DNA of 64,000 nt from Saturnia japonica (taxonomy: Eukaryota; Arthropoda; Insecta; Lepidoptera; Saturniidae), in the NCBI GenBank assembly GCA_033032175.1, contig CM065316.1, positions 5,116,115 through 5,180,114 on the forward strand. The letters run 5' to 3'. The notes under the pieces were generated by a model. It saw only the letters and a program-made list of their open reading frames with translations. It ran no database searches and was not told the DNA's origin. A program made the translations under genes and the position numbers. This document shows, in pieces, positions 20,635 through 30,300 of this stretch (the stretch's first letter is position 1; each line of letters begins with the position of its first letter).

Positions 20635-20700
20635 GGCGCAGCACTCGCCCGTGGGCGAGCGGTAGCGCCCACGATATCGCGAAGGACAATGTACCGTAAG
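20635..20700 (+). other. GC-rich patch with nested alternative hairpins
   Basis: CTCGCCC-GT-GGGCGAG (20644-20659) overlaps CGTGGGCG-AGCGGTAG-CGCCCACG (20650-20673). The two stems cannot form together. The patch stands out in AT-rich surroundings. Possible promoter, repeat end or structured RNA; I cannot decide. Confidence 0.4.
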
Positions 20701-21060
20701 CGAAACATACAGGCGGTTTTTAACATAATTTAGCATAATACTGTATACATTTCTTTCACTTTCTACAAAGTTTTTACCGTTCCAGTTATAGATTAAAAAC
20801 TAACTTATTTACTTATACATAATGTGCAGGATAGCAGGAAAACAGCGCAAACGCCGCAGTAGGCGTAGCCTGTCACAAGAGCGAGATCGCGTCACAAGTG
20901 CGAGCGAGACGCACTATATGTTTAGTTTATATCGTATTTATAGCCTTTAAATGTATTATTTTTAAGTTATTGTTAAATTATTAGAAAACCTTTTAGTTTC
21001 AACACACGAATATAGTTTTGTATAACCAATAGAGATATAGATAATAAGAAACACATTTTG
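20700..21060. other. unassigned DNA with a GC-richer segment
   Basis: No gene recognised. 'gagcgagatcgcgtcacaag' and 'tgcgagcgagacgcac' near 20880-20915 form a short CpG-containing, locally repeated segment. Confidence 0.35.
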
Positions 21061-21170
21061 CCATGGAGGGGACTTTGTACTCACACCGCACTGTCGCCCC
21101 TCCAACAAGACCCGCTTTACCGCCCCGTCGAGCGCCATAAAAGGCCGCGCGCCGCGGTACTAAGTGCATT

Positions 21171-21675
21171 GTCCGTTCTTCGGTGTGAAACCCTTGGGTC
21201 AGGCAGCCGCCCGCGCGATACCAAGTGACACTATACGTGCAGCACTTAGTTACCCACACACAACATTACACACGTATGAACACACACACGTGCACACCAC
21301 ATAGGTACATAGGTTCTGTAAGGGACCTTTTTTTGCGCTAGTTAGTGTAGAAAAACCATTCCGATTATTAAATACACATACGCATGGTCCACTCCTTCCT
21401 CCCAGGAGGAGGGGAACGTGCATATGAGTATATGTTAGTTAGTTCGAATTCTCGTAGGAACAGGGAATTAGTTAGATCGCGACTTTTTCGCATTCGCGAC
21501 GACCGCCCGAGCCGAGGTTCGGCCACTCTGGCACTCTCGTGCGGGTCGTCACAAACTTTCGCGGCTGAGTGCCCTAAGCGCTCGCCCCCAAGTCCGGTGA
21601 AGCTATAAAAGCCGCAGCGGCTCTGTTTTAGGATAGGGCCCCTAAGGCTAACAGTGTAGTCAGTAAAAAAAAAAT
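21171..21675 (+). mobile_element. Jockey-like LINE, 3'UTR-only copy
   Basis: Begins 'gtccgttcttcggtgtgaaa' and ends in a short poly(A). It is highly similar to 4512-5034 and, on the minus strand, to 46925-47480. A 74-codon open frame (21384-21608) in this 3'UTR is nearly the same in the 46925 copy, but most differences change amino acids, so I regard it as non-coding. The insertion lies exactly at a unit boundary of the flanking 45-bp array. Confidence 0.85.
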
Positions 21676-21960
21676 CATTCTCAAGAAGTCGGCAAGAAAC
21701 TACATAGCGACAAGTGCATTCATTCTCAAGAAGTCGGCAAGAAACTACATAGCGACAAGTGCATTCATTCTCAAGAAGTCGGCAAGAAACTACATAGCGA
21801 CAAGTGCATTCATTCTGAAGAAGTCAGCAAGAAACTACATAGCGACAAGTGCATTCGTTCTCGAGAAGTCGGCAAGAAACTACATAGCGACAAGTGCATT
21901 CGTTCTCAAGAAGTCAGCAAGAAAATAAATAGTGATAAAGACATTGTCAGCAAGTAGATA
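21676..21960 (+). repeat. 45-bp tandem array, six units
   Basis: Units start at 21676, 21721, 21766, 21811, 21856 and 21901. They begin CATTCTCAAGAAGTCGGCAA and end 'gcgacaagtgcatt'. The first three are identical, the fourth and fifth have a few substitutions and the sixth is degraded. The 45-bp period keeps two of the three forward frames open, but there is no start codon and no recognisable peptide. Confidence 0.9.
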
Positions 21961-22060
21961 GTAACAAGTGAATATTGTAAATAGTGATCAATAAAAGTTG
22001 AATTTATAGTCATCGACGTATTTTTACTCGGCAATCCAGTAATAGTTTTCAAAGTGCGGA

Positions 22061-22880
22061 AACCACGGAATCAATAGTCCGTAGTATAGACCAAAGCTAT
22101 CGTCTGGTCACTTGATAACCCGCATACATAACATTAACTCTCCATGGCAAGAAAACACATCCCTGAACGCGTAGTGCATATAAATATCGTAGTTTGTTAA
22201 AACTGTAACTACTTTTTATTGAATGAAGATATTATTATTATAATATGTTTTTAAGATAAGGACCAATTTTTCAGTAGTTTATGCGTGATGTGCGCACAAC
22301 GGCAAACCTCAATCATTTTATTTATATTGATGATTGTAGTGACACTTCAATGGGCTAGGTAAAGAAAAAATTGTGTAACGTGACGTTACATAACAAGTTA
22401 CGTTACGGATGATACGTACCTAATGATTTAAGATGTATATGGTTCAAGTTCGAAAAAGTTTCAAATCAACCGCGTGTAATAATAACTTGCCGTATTTCTT
22501 TTTTTAAATTAAAATGTTTACAGCCTTCCTGTACCTTATTCATTACTTTTCTTCACACGCATTTTTATAATTTTGACCTCTTTTTTGTAAGTAAAATAAT
22601 CAGAATCTTTCTCACTCCGCTTCAGTTGTTTACCGACTTTAATTTTGATTTACGAACCGGTAATTAATTGATGGAGAGGCCAAAAAACATCAGCCTATAC
22701 GCAATAAATCTGTAACATTTCCATTTCTCGTTTTATAGGGTACCGGGTAACACCTGATTATCTGCGTGCATTGCGACCTTCATCCTTTCGTTATAGCGTC
22801 TGCAGGCTGCTTTATAATATTAAAAAAAAACGCATTATAAATTGTTCAATAGGTTTCTATTTAACATATTGCGTTCCTTG
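22061..22880. other. unassigned DNA
   Basis: No gene recognised. A palindromic GTAACGTGACGTTAC (22375-22389) is followed by two further GTTAC motifs. Confidence 0.35.
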
Positions 22881-22884
22881 TACA

Positions 22885-23090
22885 CCTATTTAACCGACTT
22901 TAAAAAAAGAAGAGGTTCTCAATTCGATTGTATTTTTTTTTTTTATATATTTTCAGCATAATTTTTTTGTTTATGAACCGATTTAGATGTTTCTTTTTTC
23001 GTTGAAAAGTGGATACCAATTCGAATATACACCAGGGACCTCCTCAAAATCACTTAAGTTGGTTTTATATTTGTTAAAAATTGTCTTGTC
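22885..23090 (+). repeat. 'tatgaaccgatttagatg' repeat, copy 3
   Basis: Begins 'accgactttaaaaaaagaag', includes 'gaggttctcaattcgattgt' and 'tatgaaccgatttagatg', and ends 'caccagggacctcctcaaaa'. It shows the full left part that other copies lack. Confidence 0.7.
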
Positions 23091-23289
23091 GTTTTTATAT
23101 TTACAAGCAAACGTTAATAATAACCATTATAACCGCTAAACATATAATTTTTTTTACCCGTTTGAAATATCATAATGACTTAATAAGACTATTCAATATT
23201 ATATTAATGGTGTCTGATTTCTAGTTCAGCTTTTATCATATATCAGTTAATATATTATACTTTAGATAGTATATAGATAGTATTATCTA

Positions 23290-23410
23290 CGTATAGTTTC
23301 ATCACGATGTTTGCGATCGAAATATCAGAGATATTCTAGGAATTAAATATAGGTCGATCGACATGGTATCCCAATACGCTACCACTAAGCCATTATAACT
23401 TTGAAACTAC
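23290..23410 (-). mobile_element. SINE family 3 head fragment
   Basis: 'gtttcatcacgatgtttgcg', 'aggtcgatcgacatggtatc' and 'acgctaccactaagccatta' match the tRNA-like head and start of the body in minus orientation, with internal decay. Confidence 0.55.
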
Positions 23411-23899
23411 TGATTTAATCTGAGATGTATGGCAATACTATCAATATACTGACAAACAAACAAACTAAAGCGCATTAGTGTCCAATATAGCGCTCGCCAT
23501 ACGAAAATCCAGGCGGACGAAGCTGCAGGCACAGCGAGTTTATAAATAAAAAATAAATTAAAATTAATCAAGTTAAAATGTATTATCTAACAGATAAAAA
23601 ACGAAGTAAAAAATACATACTTTTACAAGCTACAATGTACCGCAGAAAATTTCTGTTTTTTTTTTACATAATGAAAACTTGCACGCAGAGAAAATAAAAA
23701 CGCACATGGGCGGAGCTGTGGGAAATTATTAACTTATGATTATTCTTAAGGAGATTCATATATCAGAAAATATACCTAATAGTAACTCCTAATATAATTT
23801 TACATCACGTTTCATAATCATTCATGTTTTAAAAAAAATATTTTTTAGGTACCAAATTTTACATTTTATGTAGATAGATGATATATAATGACATTATAA

Positions 23900-24618
23900 A
23901 GCTTGGTATACACGCAGCGACTTTAATCGCCAGCGACTCGCTAGCTACTTACTTTCTTATTCACATAATAGCGGTTGATCAACGTTCATTTGGTAGCAGA
24001 GCAGACATGTGCAGGCATAGCAGACCTGTGAGTGCTGATAATAAAATATTGCCTGTTCTCAATTCTGTACTGCTTACACTGGCAGATGTTTGCACAAATG
24101 GCAAGGACAAAATAATAAATGTTGGATTAAGAAATTAATACTTTAAAAACCAAGATAATCTGATGTTATAGCATAATGAATATGTAGGAATGTTTTCTAT
24201 AGCCATTCCAGATTTGAAACATTTTTTAATTTTATAACACTCCCGGTAGCATTTGGCTCCAACTCCCTAATTTTTTTCTACTAAAACCCCACAACTCTGT
24301 CTCTTTATATTTCTATTTGAGTAATTTTTACCTTTTAACCACAAAGTATATAAATCTCTATAAATTTTTATGAATTCCGTTACAAAGTTACGTGAATATT
24401 TCTGTAGTTACACGATGCTAAAAGTCGCGGCGCGCAATTACGTTACGTTCAAAAACAGAAATGTCGCTGGCTACCAGCGATTTTTCAGATTTGCAGCGTT
24501 GCGATCGTCGCATCGCTAGCGACATTAAGTCGCTGCTTAATATTCACTTCCACATACCAACTTTCGCATTGGACAGCGAGTCGCCGTCGACCAAAGTCGC
24601 TGCCGTGTGTATCAAGCA
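23900..24618. mobile_element. 719-bp TIR DNA transposon with TAA flanks (PIF/Harbinger-like)
   Basis: The left end AGCTTGGTATACACGCAGCG and the reverse complement of the right end, TGCTTGATACACACGGCAGC, begin inverted repeats of about 43 bp. TAA flanks both ends (23897-23899 and 24619-24621), a 3-bp duplication as made by PIF/Harbinger transposases. AGCGAC/GTCGCT motifs cluster in both subterminal regions. An 86-codon open frame (23878-24138) overlaps the left end and has no recognisable domain, so the element is non-autonomous. Confidence 0.75.
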
Positions 24619-24621
24619 TAA

Positions 24622-25375
24622 GGAAATATTATTTAAATAAATAAGCACAATCTGTGTATGTGGATTACTCCTCTCCTTATTAAATGAGATTCAACTATCA
24701 TTGACACCCAATTTTTTTTTCGTTATCATGAACCCCGTGTAGGTGGTCGTCGACTCCTGAAAGACCGCCCTGAGACCACTTTGGGATTCACTGTTTATTT
24801 TAGATATTTAATATTCCTTCTTGTTTATTGCTAAGTAGAGAAATAACAATGCAGTGTGCCTGATCTTTGCAAACTATTGCAAAAGCAGACAAAGTGACCT
24901 ACATTCTAAGAAACAATTACTATACCGAGTCAAATAGCCCAGTTAACATCGTAATGACTGAGGAATGGACTATAAACGCGTAACGTGCACGGTGCTTGTC
25001 TGCTGTAATGATATGAGTGGCGTAAAGCTTCTGTCACATTGGAGTCACAAGAAATATAATATAGTTAACTAGTTAACTATTCACTATATAGGTCATGGTG
25101 GTCAAATATTTAGAAAACGATTGCACGATTTAAAAATATGTATATTTGCAGTGCAGTTTTAATATCTTCTTGATTCTTTATTTATTATAGAAACGCCAAC
25201 AGCACGCATAACTATTATACTTGACCCATTTTTAAACTTAATTCTAAATCTAATACAGATATGTGAACCTCTTAAAGACGCCCATTACATTGATAAAATA
25301 AAAAATTGCAAGTGTAAGTAATTTTTTTTTTTTTTTTAAATACCTTTTTAAAAATCCTAAATCTGCTAGGCTCAT
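24622..25375. other. unassigned DNA
   Basis: No recognisable gene or RNA. A segment near 24720-24790 ('gtaggtggtcgtcgactcc') weakly resembles LINE 3' tails. Confidence 0.35.
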
Positions 25376-25377
25376 AC

Positions 25378-25690
25378 TGTATATACAACAGTGAGTAAAA
25401 GTTTGGTTATCTCATACCGCTAAGGCCGGTTCGACGACCATCATAATTATGAAAATGAGGAATTCCATTACATAATAGAAAGTAATGCAAGGGCATTAAT
25501 AGTGTACAATGTAAATGTTTTCTATTTCACTTTCTCGCAGGCTAAATCCTATAGATGTATGCGTTGTCTCTTTTTAGTGACGCCTTTTCAGTTCATCGCG
25601 TTTCAAATCACAATGGTACTAAAGAAGTTTCCACTCAAGACTTGTCTTAATCCGCGTATTTGTCCTAATATAAATGTATATTAAGTAAGG
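25378..25690 (+). repeat. 'tacaacagtgagtaaaagt' repeat, copy 1
   Basis: Shares 'tacaacagtg', 'accgctaaggccggttcgac', 'tctatttcactttctcgcag' and 'cctatagatg' with 47985-48190, and its first 30 bases with 40081. A 60-codon open frame here belongs to the repeat. Confidence 0.65.
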
Positions 25691-26035
25691 AATTTTTACA
25701 ATCTTGGGTACATCGTAACCTACACATATTGTAGCTATAACGAGACCCATTATTAAAAAGAAAAAAAAACCGACTGCAATAAAAACAATGGATTATTTTT
25801 TTCTTTTTTTTTTGATTACCAGACGTCGTACTTAGACATTATATAACCTATGTCACTCCCACAATTAAGACGAATCTAACGACACCTCGTATGCTAAAAT
25901 CTATTAAGCCGTTTAGGCTACAGAGCGTCCCAAAGAAATAGACATACATACATACCTACATACGCTTAAAAAACATAAAACCCTCCTTTTTCGCATTCAG
26001 GTAAAGAAGGGTAAAAACATTCATAGATGAATAGG
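25691..26035. other. unassigned DNA with repeat-like fragments
   Basis: 'aaaccgactgcaataaaaac' and 'ctattaagccgtttaggcta' look like parts of common repeats, and 'ccctcctttttcgcattc' is the reverse complement of a phrase seen at 43195. No gene. Confidence 0.35.
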
Positions 26036-26039
26036 TTTC

Positions 26040-26300
26040 TAGCTTTTATTTATATGAAACTCCACCGTCTGCAGCGAGCAATTAATTTGACATACTCGAG
26101 TCACCTGCAGCTCCACTGTCGCCGCGTCTCACCACATGTCCACTTATCTCGGACGGTCACGACGCGAGATCGGCCGATTGTCGCTTTCGCGTTAAACTTT
26201 TATTATAGTCGTATTAAGAAAGGATTGTGAAACTCACGCGCACGACTCGGCGACGTGCGAGTGCATACACGCCCTTATCTCCACTCTTTTGTTACATAGT
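26040..26300. other. GC-richer, repeat-free segment (possible regulatory DNA)
   Basis: Contains CTCGAG, CACCTG, CAGCTC and CACATG within 50 bp (26093-26145) and two CTTATCT GATA-type sites. The 67-codon open frame at 26027-26230 has no family resemblance. A transcription-factor-bound element is possible but unproven. Confidence 0.25.
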
Positions 26301-26689
26301 TAGTTCATATGAGTCATTTTTGTAGATTGATAAATATTTTTACTACCTACTTCATAATACGGTAAATTCCTGAGCCGTGTTAACATAGTTAGGGCACTGA
26401 CAAATTTTTTGAGATTAAGTTACGTTTTTTCTTTTTTTTTGTGTTTTAATTGTGCAATCATACTTCCGTGCTTCTAAAAAAAAATAGTTATATAAAAAAT
26501 TTACAAGATGTGCCCGCAGCTTTTAATTTTATTTATCCTCTACAAAACGTAACCAAAAAAATAGAACTTTATCCATCTTTTATTCTTACTTAATGATTGT
26601 AAACTCTAATTCATTTAAACTACATATCTCAAACACGCAATGCTTTTTATTCGATCTGACGTAACTGTTAATCTGAAGGTCCCTATCCA

Positions 26690-26995
26690 AAAACAGAGCC
26701 GCTGATAGTTTTTACAGCTTTATCGGGCTTGGGGGCGAGCGCTTAGGATAACCAGCCGCGAAAGCGTGGGCAATGTGTGCGCAAGGGTGTCAAAGTGTCC
26801 GGACCTCGGCTTGGGCTGTTGCTGCGATTGCAACTAAGTCGCAAACTGACTGATTTCCTATCCGTAAGATTCTAACTAAACTAACATATTCATATATAGA
26901 TATCCCTGCCTACTGGAAGGAAGGAAAGAACATATGTATAATATGCATTTAGTGATCTGAAATATGGTCTACACTAACTAGCGTAAAAAAGAAAA
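26690..26995 (-). mobile_element. Jockey-like LINE, 3'UTR copy (diverged)
   Basis: On the minus strand it follows the 3'UTR of 46925-47480: 'aaacagagccgctgatag', 'gggcgagcgcttaggataac', 'cagccgcgaaagcgtgg', 'atctacactaactagcgta'. It is degenerate, with several indels. Confidence 0.75.
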
Positions 26996-26999
26996 AAAG

Positions 27000-27070
27000 G
27001 TTCGTTGTAAGGATTCGAACTCATCTCGATCGACGCGGAGTCCTTACTCGCTACCAACTGAGCCATCATT
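27000..27070 (-). mobile_element. SINE family 3 head (tRNA-like)
   Basis: On the minus strand: A-box-like 'tggctcagttggtagcgagt' and B box 'gagttcgaatccttac'. The ends do not pair as an acceptor stem and the same head occurs in SINEs at 30225-30300 and 42040-42120, so this is not a tRNA gene. Confidence 0.7.
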
Positions 27071-27362
27071 GCTTTGACCAGTTTGACCAGTTTAATATAT
27101 CTAGATCATAGGTGCAACCCGTTCCCGTGTTAATTATCATGGTTAATTTAACTAACATGTGTTAGAAGACTGTGATTAAGTTTGAATTGAGCTGACTTAA
27201 CCTAAGTAGCGAGGAGAGCTTTACTTAAGCTCGCTTAATTACTGAAATTTAGAAAATGCTTGATTCTTTAAAATACAATCTGTAGTGAATTATGATTTTC
27301 CTTTATTCTTATGTTCCTAATAATTTAAAAACATTTTTTTTCAATATTTTCATTAATATGTC

Positions 27363-27495
27363 AGTCCACCGATGACATTTGTCATTTGTTGTGGGAATGT
27401 GTCCAGACCGAGGAATTGTTCCAAAAACTGCACTTGGAGTCCTGGAGACACTTAGGAGAGATCAATGTTATTTTGACTGAACCCAATAATTTATA
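27363..27495 (+). pseudogene. LINE reverse transcriptase C-terminal tail (RNase H-less or R1/I-like)
   Basis: An open frame reads DDICHLLWECVQTEELFQKL, then HLESWRHLGEINVILTEPNNL and TAA. The CHLLWEC phrase matches the 'H(L/I)L.EC' cysteine-histidine motif near the C-terminus of many non-LTR reverse transcriptases, where it probably binds nucleic acid. The frame is open but only about 44 codons long, cut off upstream, so this is a fossil. I cannot assign the clade. Confidence 0.5.
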
Positions 27496-27579
27496 AACTT
27501 GTCTCTTTGACTCTTCAATTTAACTAGTATTTAAATTTAAAACCTTGTGATAAATTGACTTTTATGAGGCTGACATGTA

Positions 27580-29330
27580 CTAAAGACTCGTTAAAATAAA
27601 AGATTGCTATTGACTGATAAGATTTCCATTAGCGACTTCACATACGTAAATCTATACAAATAATTAAAATTCAAGTGTCTCCTTGTAATGTCAAAGTAAA
27701 AGGTTTTTACTAAACGCATAATATGAAAATAAATGTTTTTTTTTAATTTTTGTCTGTCTGCTTGTTCCGGGTAAACTCTAAAAAGATTGACCATAGATGT
27801 ATATAATACTACATCCAGGGTTGGACCGATGTTGATGGAACTTTGATTGGCAGATACACAGATTTGAGAAAAAGGCAGATGGTGCCTTTAGAACAACAAA
27901 TTCAGGACGTACATTTTGCTGTGTCCTTGGTAACCATATCACAACACGCGCACCATGCGAGCATTGTTGCTAGGGTTTTAAAATAAGTTTTACAGTTTTT
28001 ACCACGCCATCAGTGAAGTCGTTAATCCATCATCCGTCATCAAAAAACTGATTTAGCACTTAAAATGATGGGCCCCAATCACCTTCAGTTAACAATCAAT
28101 CTTCAACTAAAGTTATATCTGCCCTCTCGATTTTTTTATTATTAATGACTACTTCTTGGTTCTCTTCACGTTTTTAATTTAACTTACCAAATAGCTTCGA
28201 TGTCGTATGATTTTGAACTTTTTAGTGGACACTCCAGATGTTTTTTATCGTTAGATCACTTTATAAAATATTTAAAATAAATAAATAATTATTCATTGAA
28301 AATTCAGTTATACAAGACCTAGACAAACAACCTCAAAATGGAAAAAAAAATCTATTTGGTTCCACAGTTTTTCCTTCACAGGGGGGTGGTACGTCTCACC
28401 TTCCCCCACCTTTTCACATCCTCAAATTCATCGGCATGTAATCTAAAATGGAACCCTGGGTTCTTTATATTAAGTACTTTGGAACCACGATGCCTATTTC
28501 TTTCATTGTTTGTAGATCGTTGTCCAACAAACTATTACGTGACAAACAATACCCTACTTTTAGTTTCATGATAGGTTGTAAATAAAATGATCTTCCAACG
28601 CTGATATCTACATATATTTTACTATAACTTCCAGGAAAACATTTCATTGTAACCTAGCAACATTATTGTAGTTTTTTGATTTATAGCAAAATAACACGGA
28701 AAACAATATGAAAACATGCGTTGTTACCTATGATACGATACTCAGTCTACGTTTCTTTGTTCTTGCGAAGAATTTTTATAATGTAAGCACATAAGACAGC
28801 ATAATTTAAAAATTATACTAAAGAACACGGGGTGCTGACATTGCATGGTATAACCTTTCAAACTTGACACAATAGAATACTAATATGGGACATTTTCTTC
28901 CATCTGCCTTTTTCCCAAATCTGTCGGCAAATAGTGATTTTATAAGGAGTAACATGTCTATGTTTTATACTATATGTATGTATATATGTACTTTTATATT
29001 TTAAAAAATAGTTAGGGTTCCGCACAAATAAAATAAACTAGAAATGGTGCATCAATTCGAGCGCTTAAATCTCTTACGCATTGTAAACCACACGAGATAT
29101 TATATATAAAATATTAGTAGGTACATAGCTGTAGATCTTAAAAAAACTTACAAAACGTCTACGAAGGCTTATATTCTTTTAAGGATCATCCACAATAAGC
29201 ATTTTTGTCTTTAAAATAACCGGGAGTGGGGTTAGCATAACCCGCGCGTATGCCCGAACGACGGTATTCTGTAATCCACGCGAGCGCAGCCGCGGACACA
29301 GCTAGTTAATGACTTAATGACAATATTAAA
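27580..29330 (-). repeat. Helitron-like repeat ('ctagctgtgcccgcggcttcg' family), split by a hAT-like element
   Basis: The outer parts (27580-27848 and 28934-29330) align with the continuous copy at 29440-29995: 'ggtttttactaaacgcata', 'ttttgtctgtctgc', 'gattttataaggagtaac', 'agggttccgcacaaata' and 'gcggacacagctagtt'. The continuity of the two halves across the insertion shows the host repeat was there first. Confidence 0.75.
27857..28925. mobile_element. hAT-like DNA transposon, 1069 bp, nested
   Basis: Inverted termini ACAGATTTGAGAAAAAGGCA and ACAGATTTGGGAAAAAGGCA (right end reversed) extend to about 28 bp. The element is flanked by GGCAGATA (27849-27856) and GGCAAATA (28926-28933), an 8-bp duplication with one mismatch, as made by hAT transposases. 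A second, internal inverted match ('attgttgctaggg' near 27963 against 'cctagcaacattattg' near 28652) lies inside the ends. Open frames at 28338-28571 and 28465-28647 are not recognisable; a decayed minus-strand coding remnant is possible. Treated as non-autonomous. Confidence 0.75.
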
Positions 29331-29439
29331 CTTTATAACATTAAAATATAGCCCATGGCACTAAGGGATATTATAGCATCTTATTAGCGAAAGAATTTTC
29401 CTAATTGGATCAATAGTTCTATAGACTATTTCCTGCATT

Positions 29440-29995
29440 CAAAGTCACAAACTGTACTTTTTTTGTCATTCATAAACAATTAATAAAATTGAAGTGTCTA
29501 TTTGTAATGTCAAAATAACAGCTTTTTACTAAATACATATGAAATTATATACATTACTTATAACAAAAAACCCATTTTTAAAATTTTTGTCTGTCTGTCT
29601 GTTTGTTTTGGGTAATCTCCGAAACGGTTTGACCGATTTTAACGGGACTTTCACTTGTTGATAGCTGATTTTATAGGAAGTAACGGCTACTTTTATTTTG
29701 GAGAAAGAATTAGGGTTCTGCACAAATAAAAAACAACTGGTCATAGTGAATCAATTCGGGCGTTTGAATGGCTTACGTTGAGTAAACCATAATAGATATA
29801 GCAAATTGATTTACTAAATAATTGTAGACATTAAAAATACCTACAAAAAGACCGAGAAAGTACATGTCTAAATTCTAAGCAACACCCATAATAAACATTT
29901 TTGTCTTTAAAATAGCCGGGAGCGGCAAAGGAAGATTCGCGCAGGCAATCTGTATCCACGTAAGCGAAGCCACGGGCACAGCTAGTTCAAAAATA
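29440..29995 (-). repeat. Helitron-like repeat ('ctagctgtgcccgcggcttcg' family), near full length
   Basis: On the minus strand it runs from 'aactagctgtgcccgtggct' to the 'tatgtatttagtaaaaagct' block and 'caattttattaattg'. It matches 53343-53870, 36165-36545 and 61490-61840. The 71-codon open frame at 29529-29744 resembles that at 53589-53780 only because both lie in this repeat. Confidence 0.8.
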
Positions 29996-30009
29996 TTATT
30001 AGCGTAATG

Positions 30010-30300
30010 ACCACAATCTCGCCTGTTATAAAGTGATGGTATGGCCCAATACGGTAACACGCTAAGCCTAGTGGAGAAACTAGATTTGAAGTGTAACTGC
30101 CGGAACACACCTATAGGTGCTTAGTGGCAGGTCTTCAACTTGATGTTGATAGTTAGCAACGCGGGCATTTTAAAATATACCCTACCACCATGCTAATCAC
30201 GATGTTTCCTTCACCGAAAGCACAAGCCCATTGCAGGGATTCGAACTCACGTCGATCAACGCGGTGCCCTTAAACGATACAACTGAGTCATGATTGCTTG
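30010..30300 (-). mobile_element. tRNA-derived SINE family 3, near full length
   Basis: Minus orientation. The head near 30225-30300 contains 'ctcagttgtatcg' (A box) and 'gagttcgaatccctgc' (B box). The body contains 'catcgtgattagcatggtgg', 'cacctataggtgtgttccgg', 'cactaggcttagcgtg' and 'ggccat'. This and 41868-42125 are the best templates for the family; about a dozen copies occur in the window. Confidence 0.85.

Larger units (their letters stand above)
21061..22060 (+). mobile_element. possible LTR/promoter fragment containing a 45-bp array, split by a Jockey tail
   Basis: A TATA-like CATAAAAGG (21136-21144) in GC-rich DNA is followed about 25 bp later by AAGTGCATT. After the inserted Jockey tail (21171-21675) comes a 45-bp tandem array, then AATAAA (21990-21995) and a T-rich stretch. 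Promoter box, start region, repeats and poly(A) signal in that order suggest a solo LTR (U3-R-U5). I cannot locate TG...CA termini or a target duplication, so the call is an inference. Confidence 0.35.

Noticed and set aside
21384..21608. 74-codon open frame in the Jockey 3'UTR, nearly identical in the minus copy at 47006-47230
   Set aside because: The two copies are young duplicates and most of their differences change amino acids. The older copy at 4754 has a ~28-base deletion that breaks the frame. It is best seen as an open stretch of 3'UTR.
23878..24138. 86-codon frame as a possible transposase
   Set aside because: It starts outside the left terminal repeat and shows no DDE or DNA-binding motif.
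27000..27070. tRNA-like sequence with A and B boxes
   Set aside because: No acceptor stem, and the same head occurs in SINE copies.
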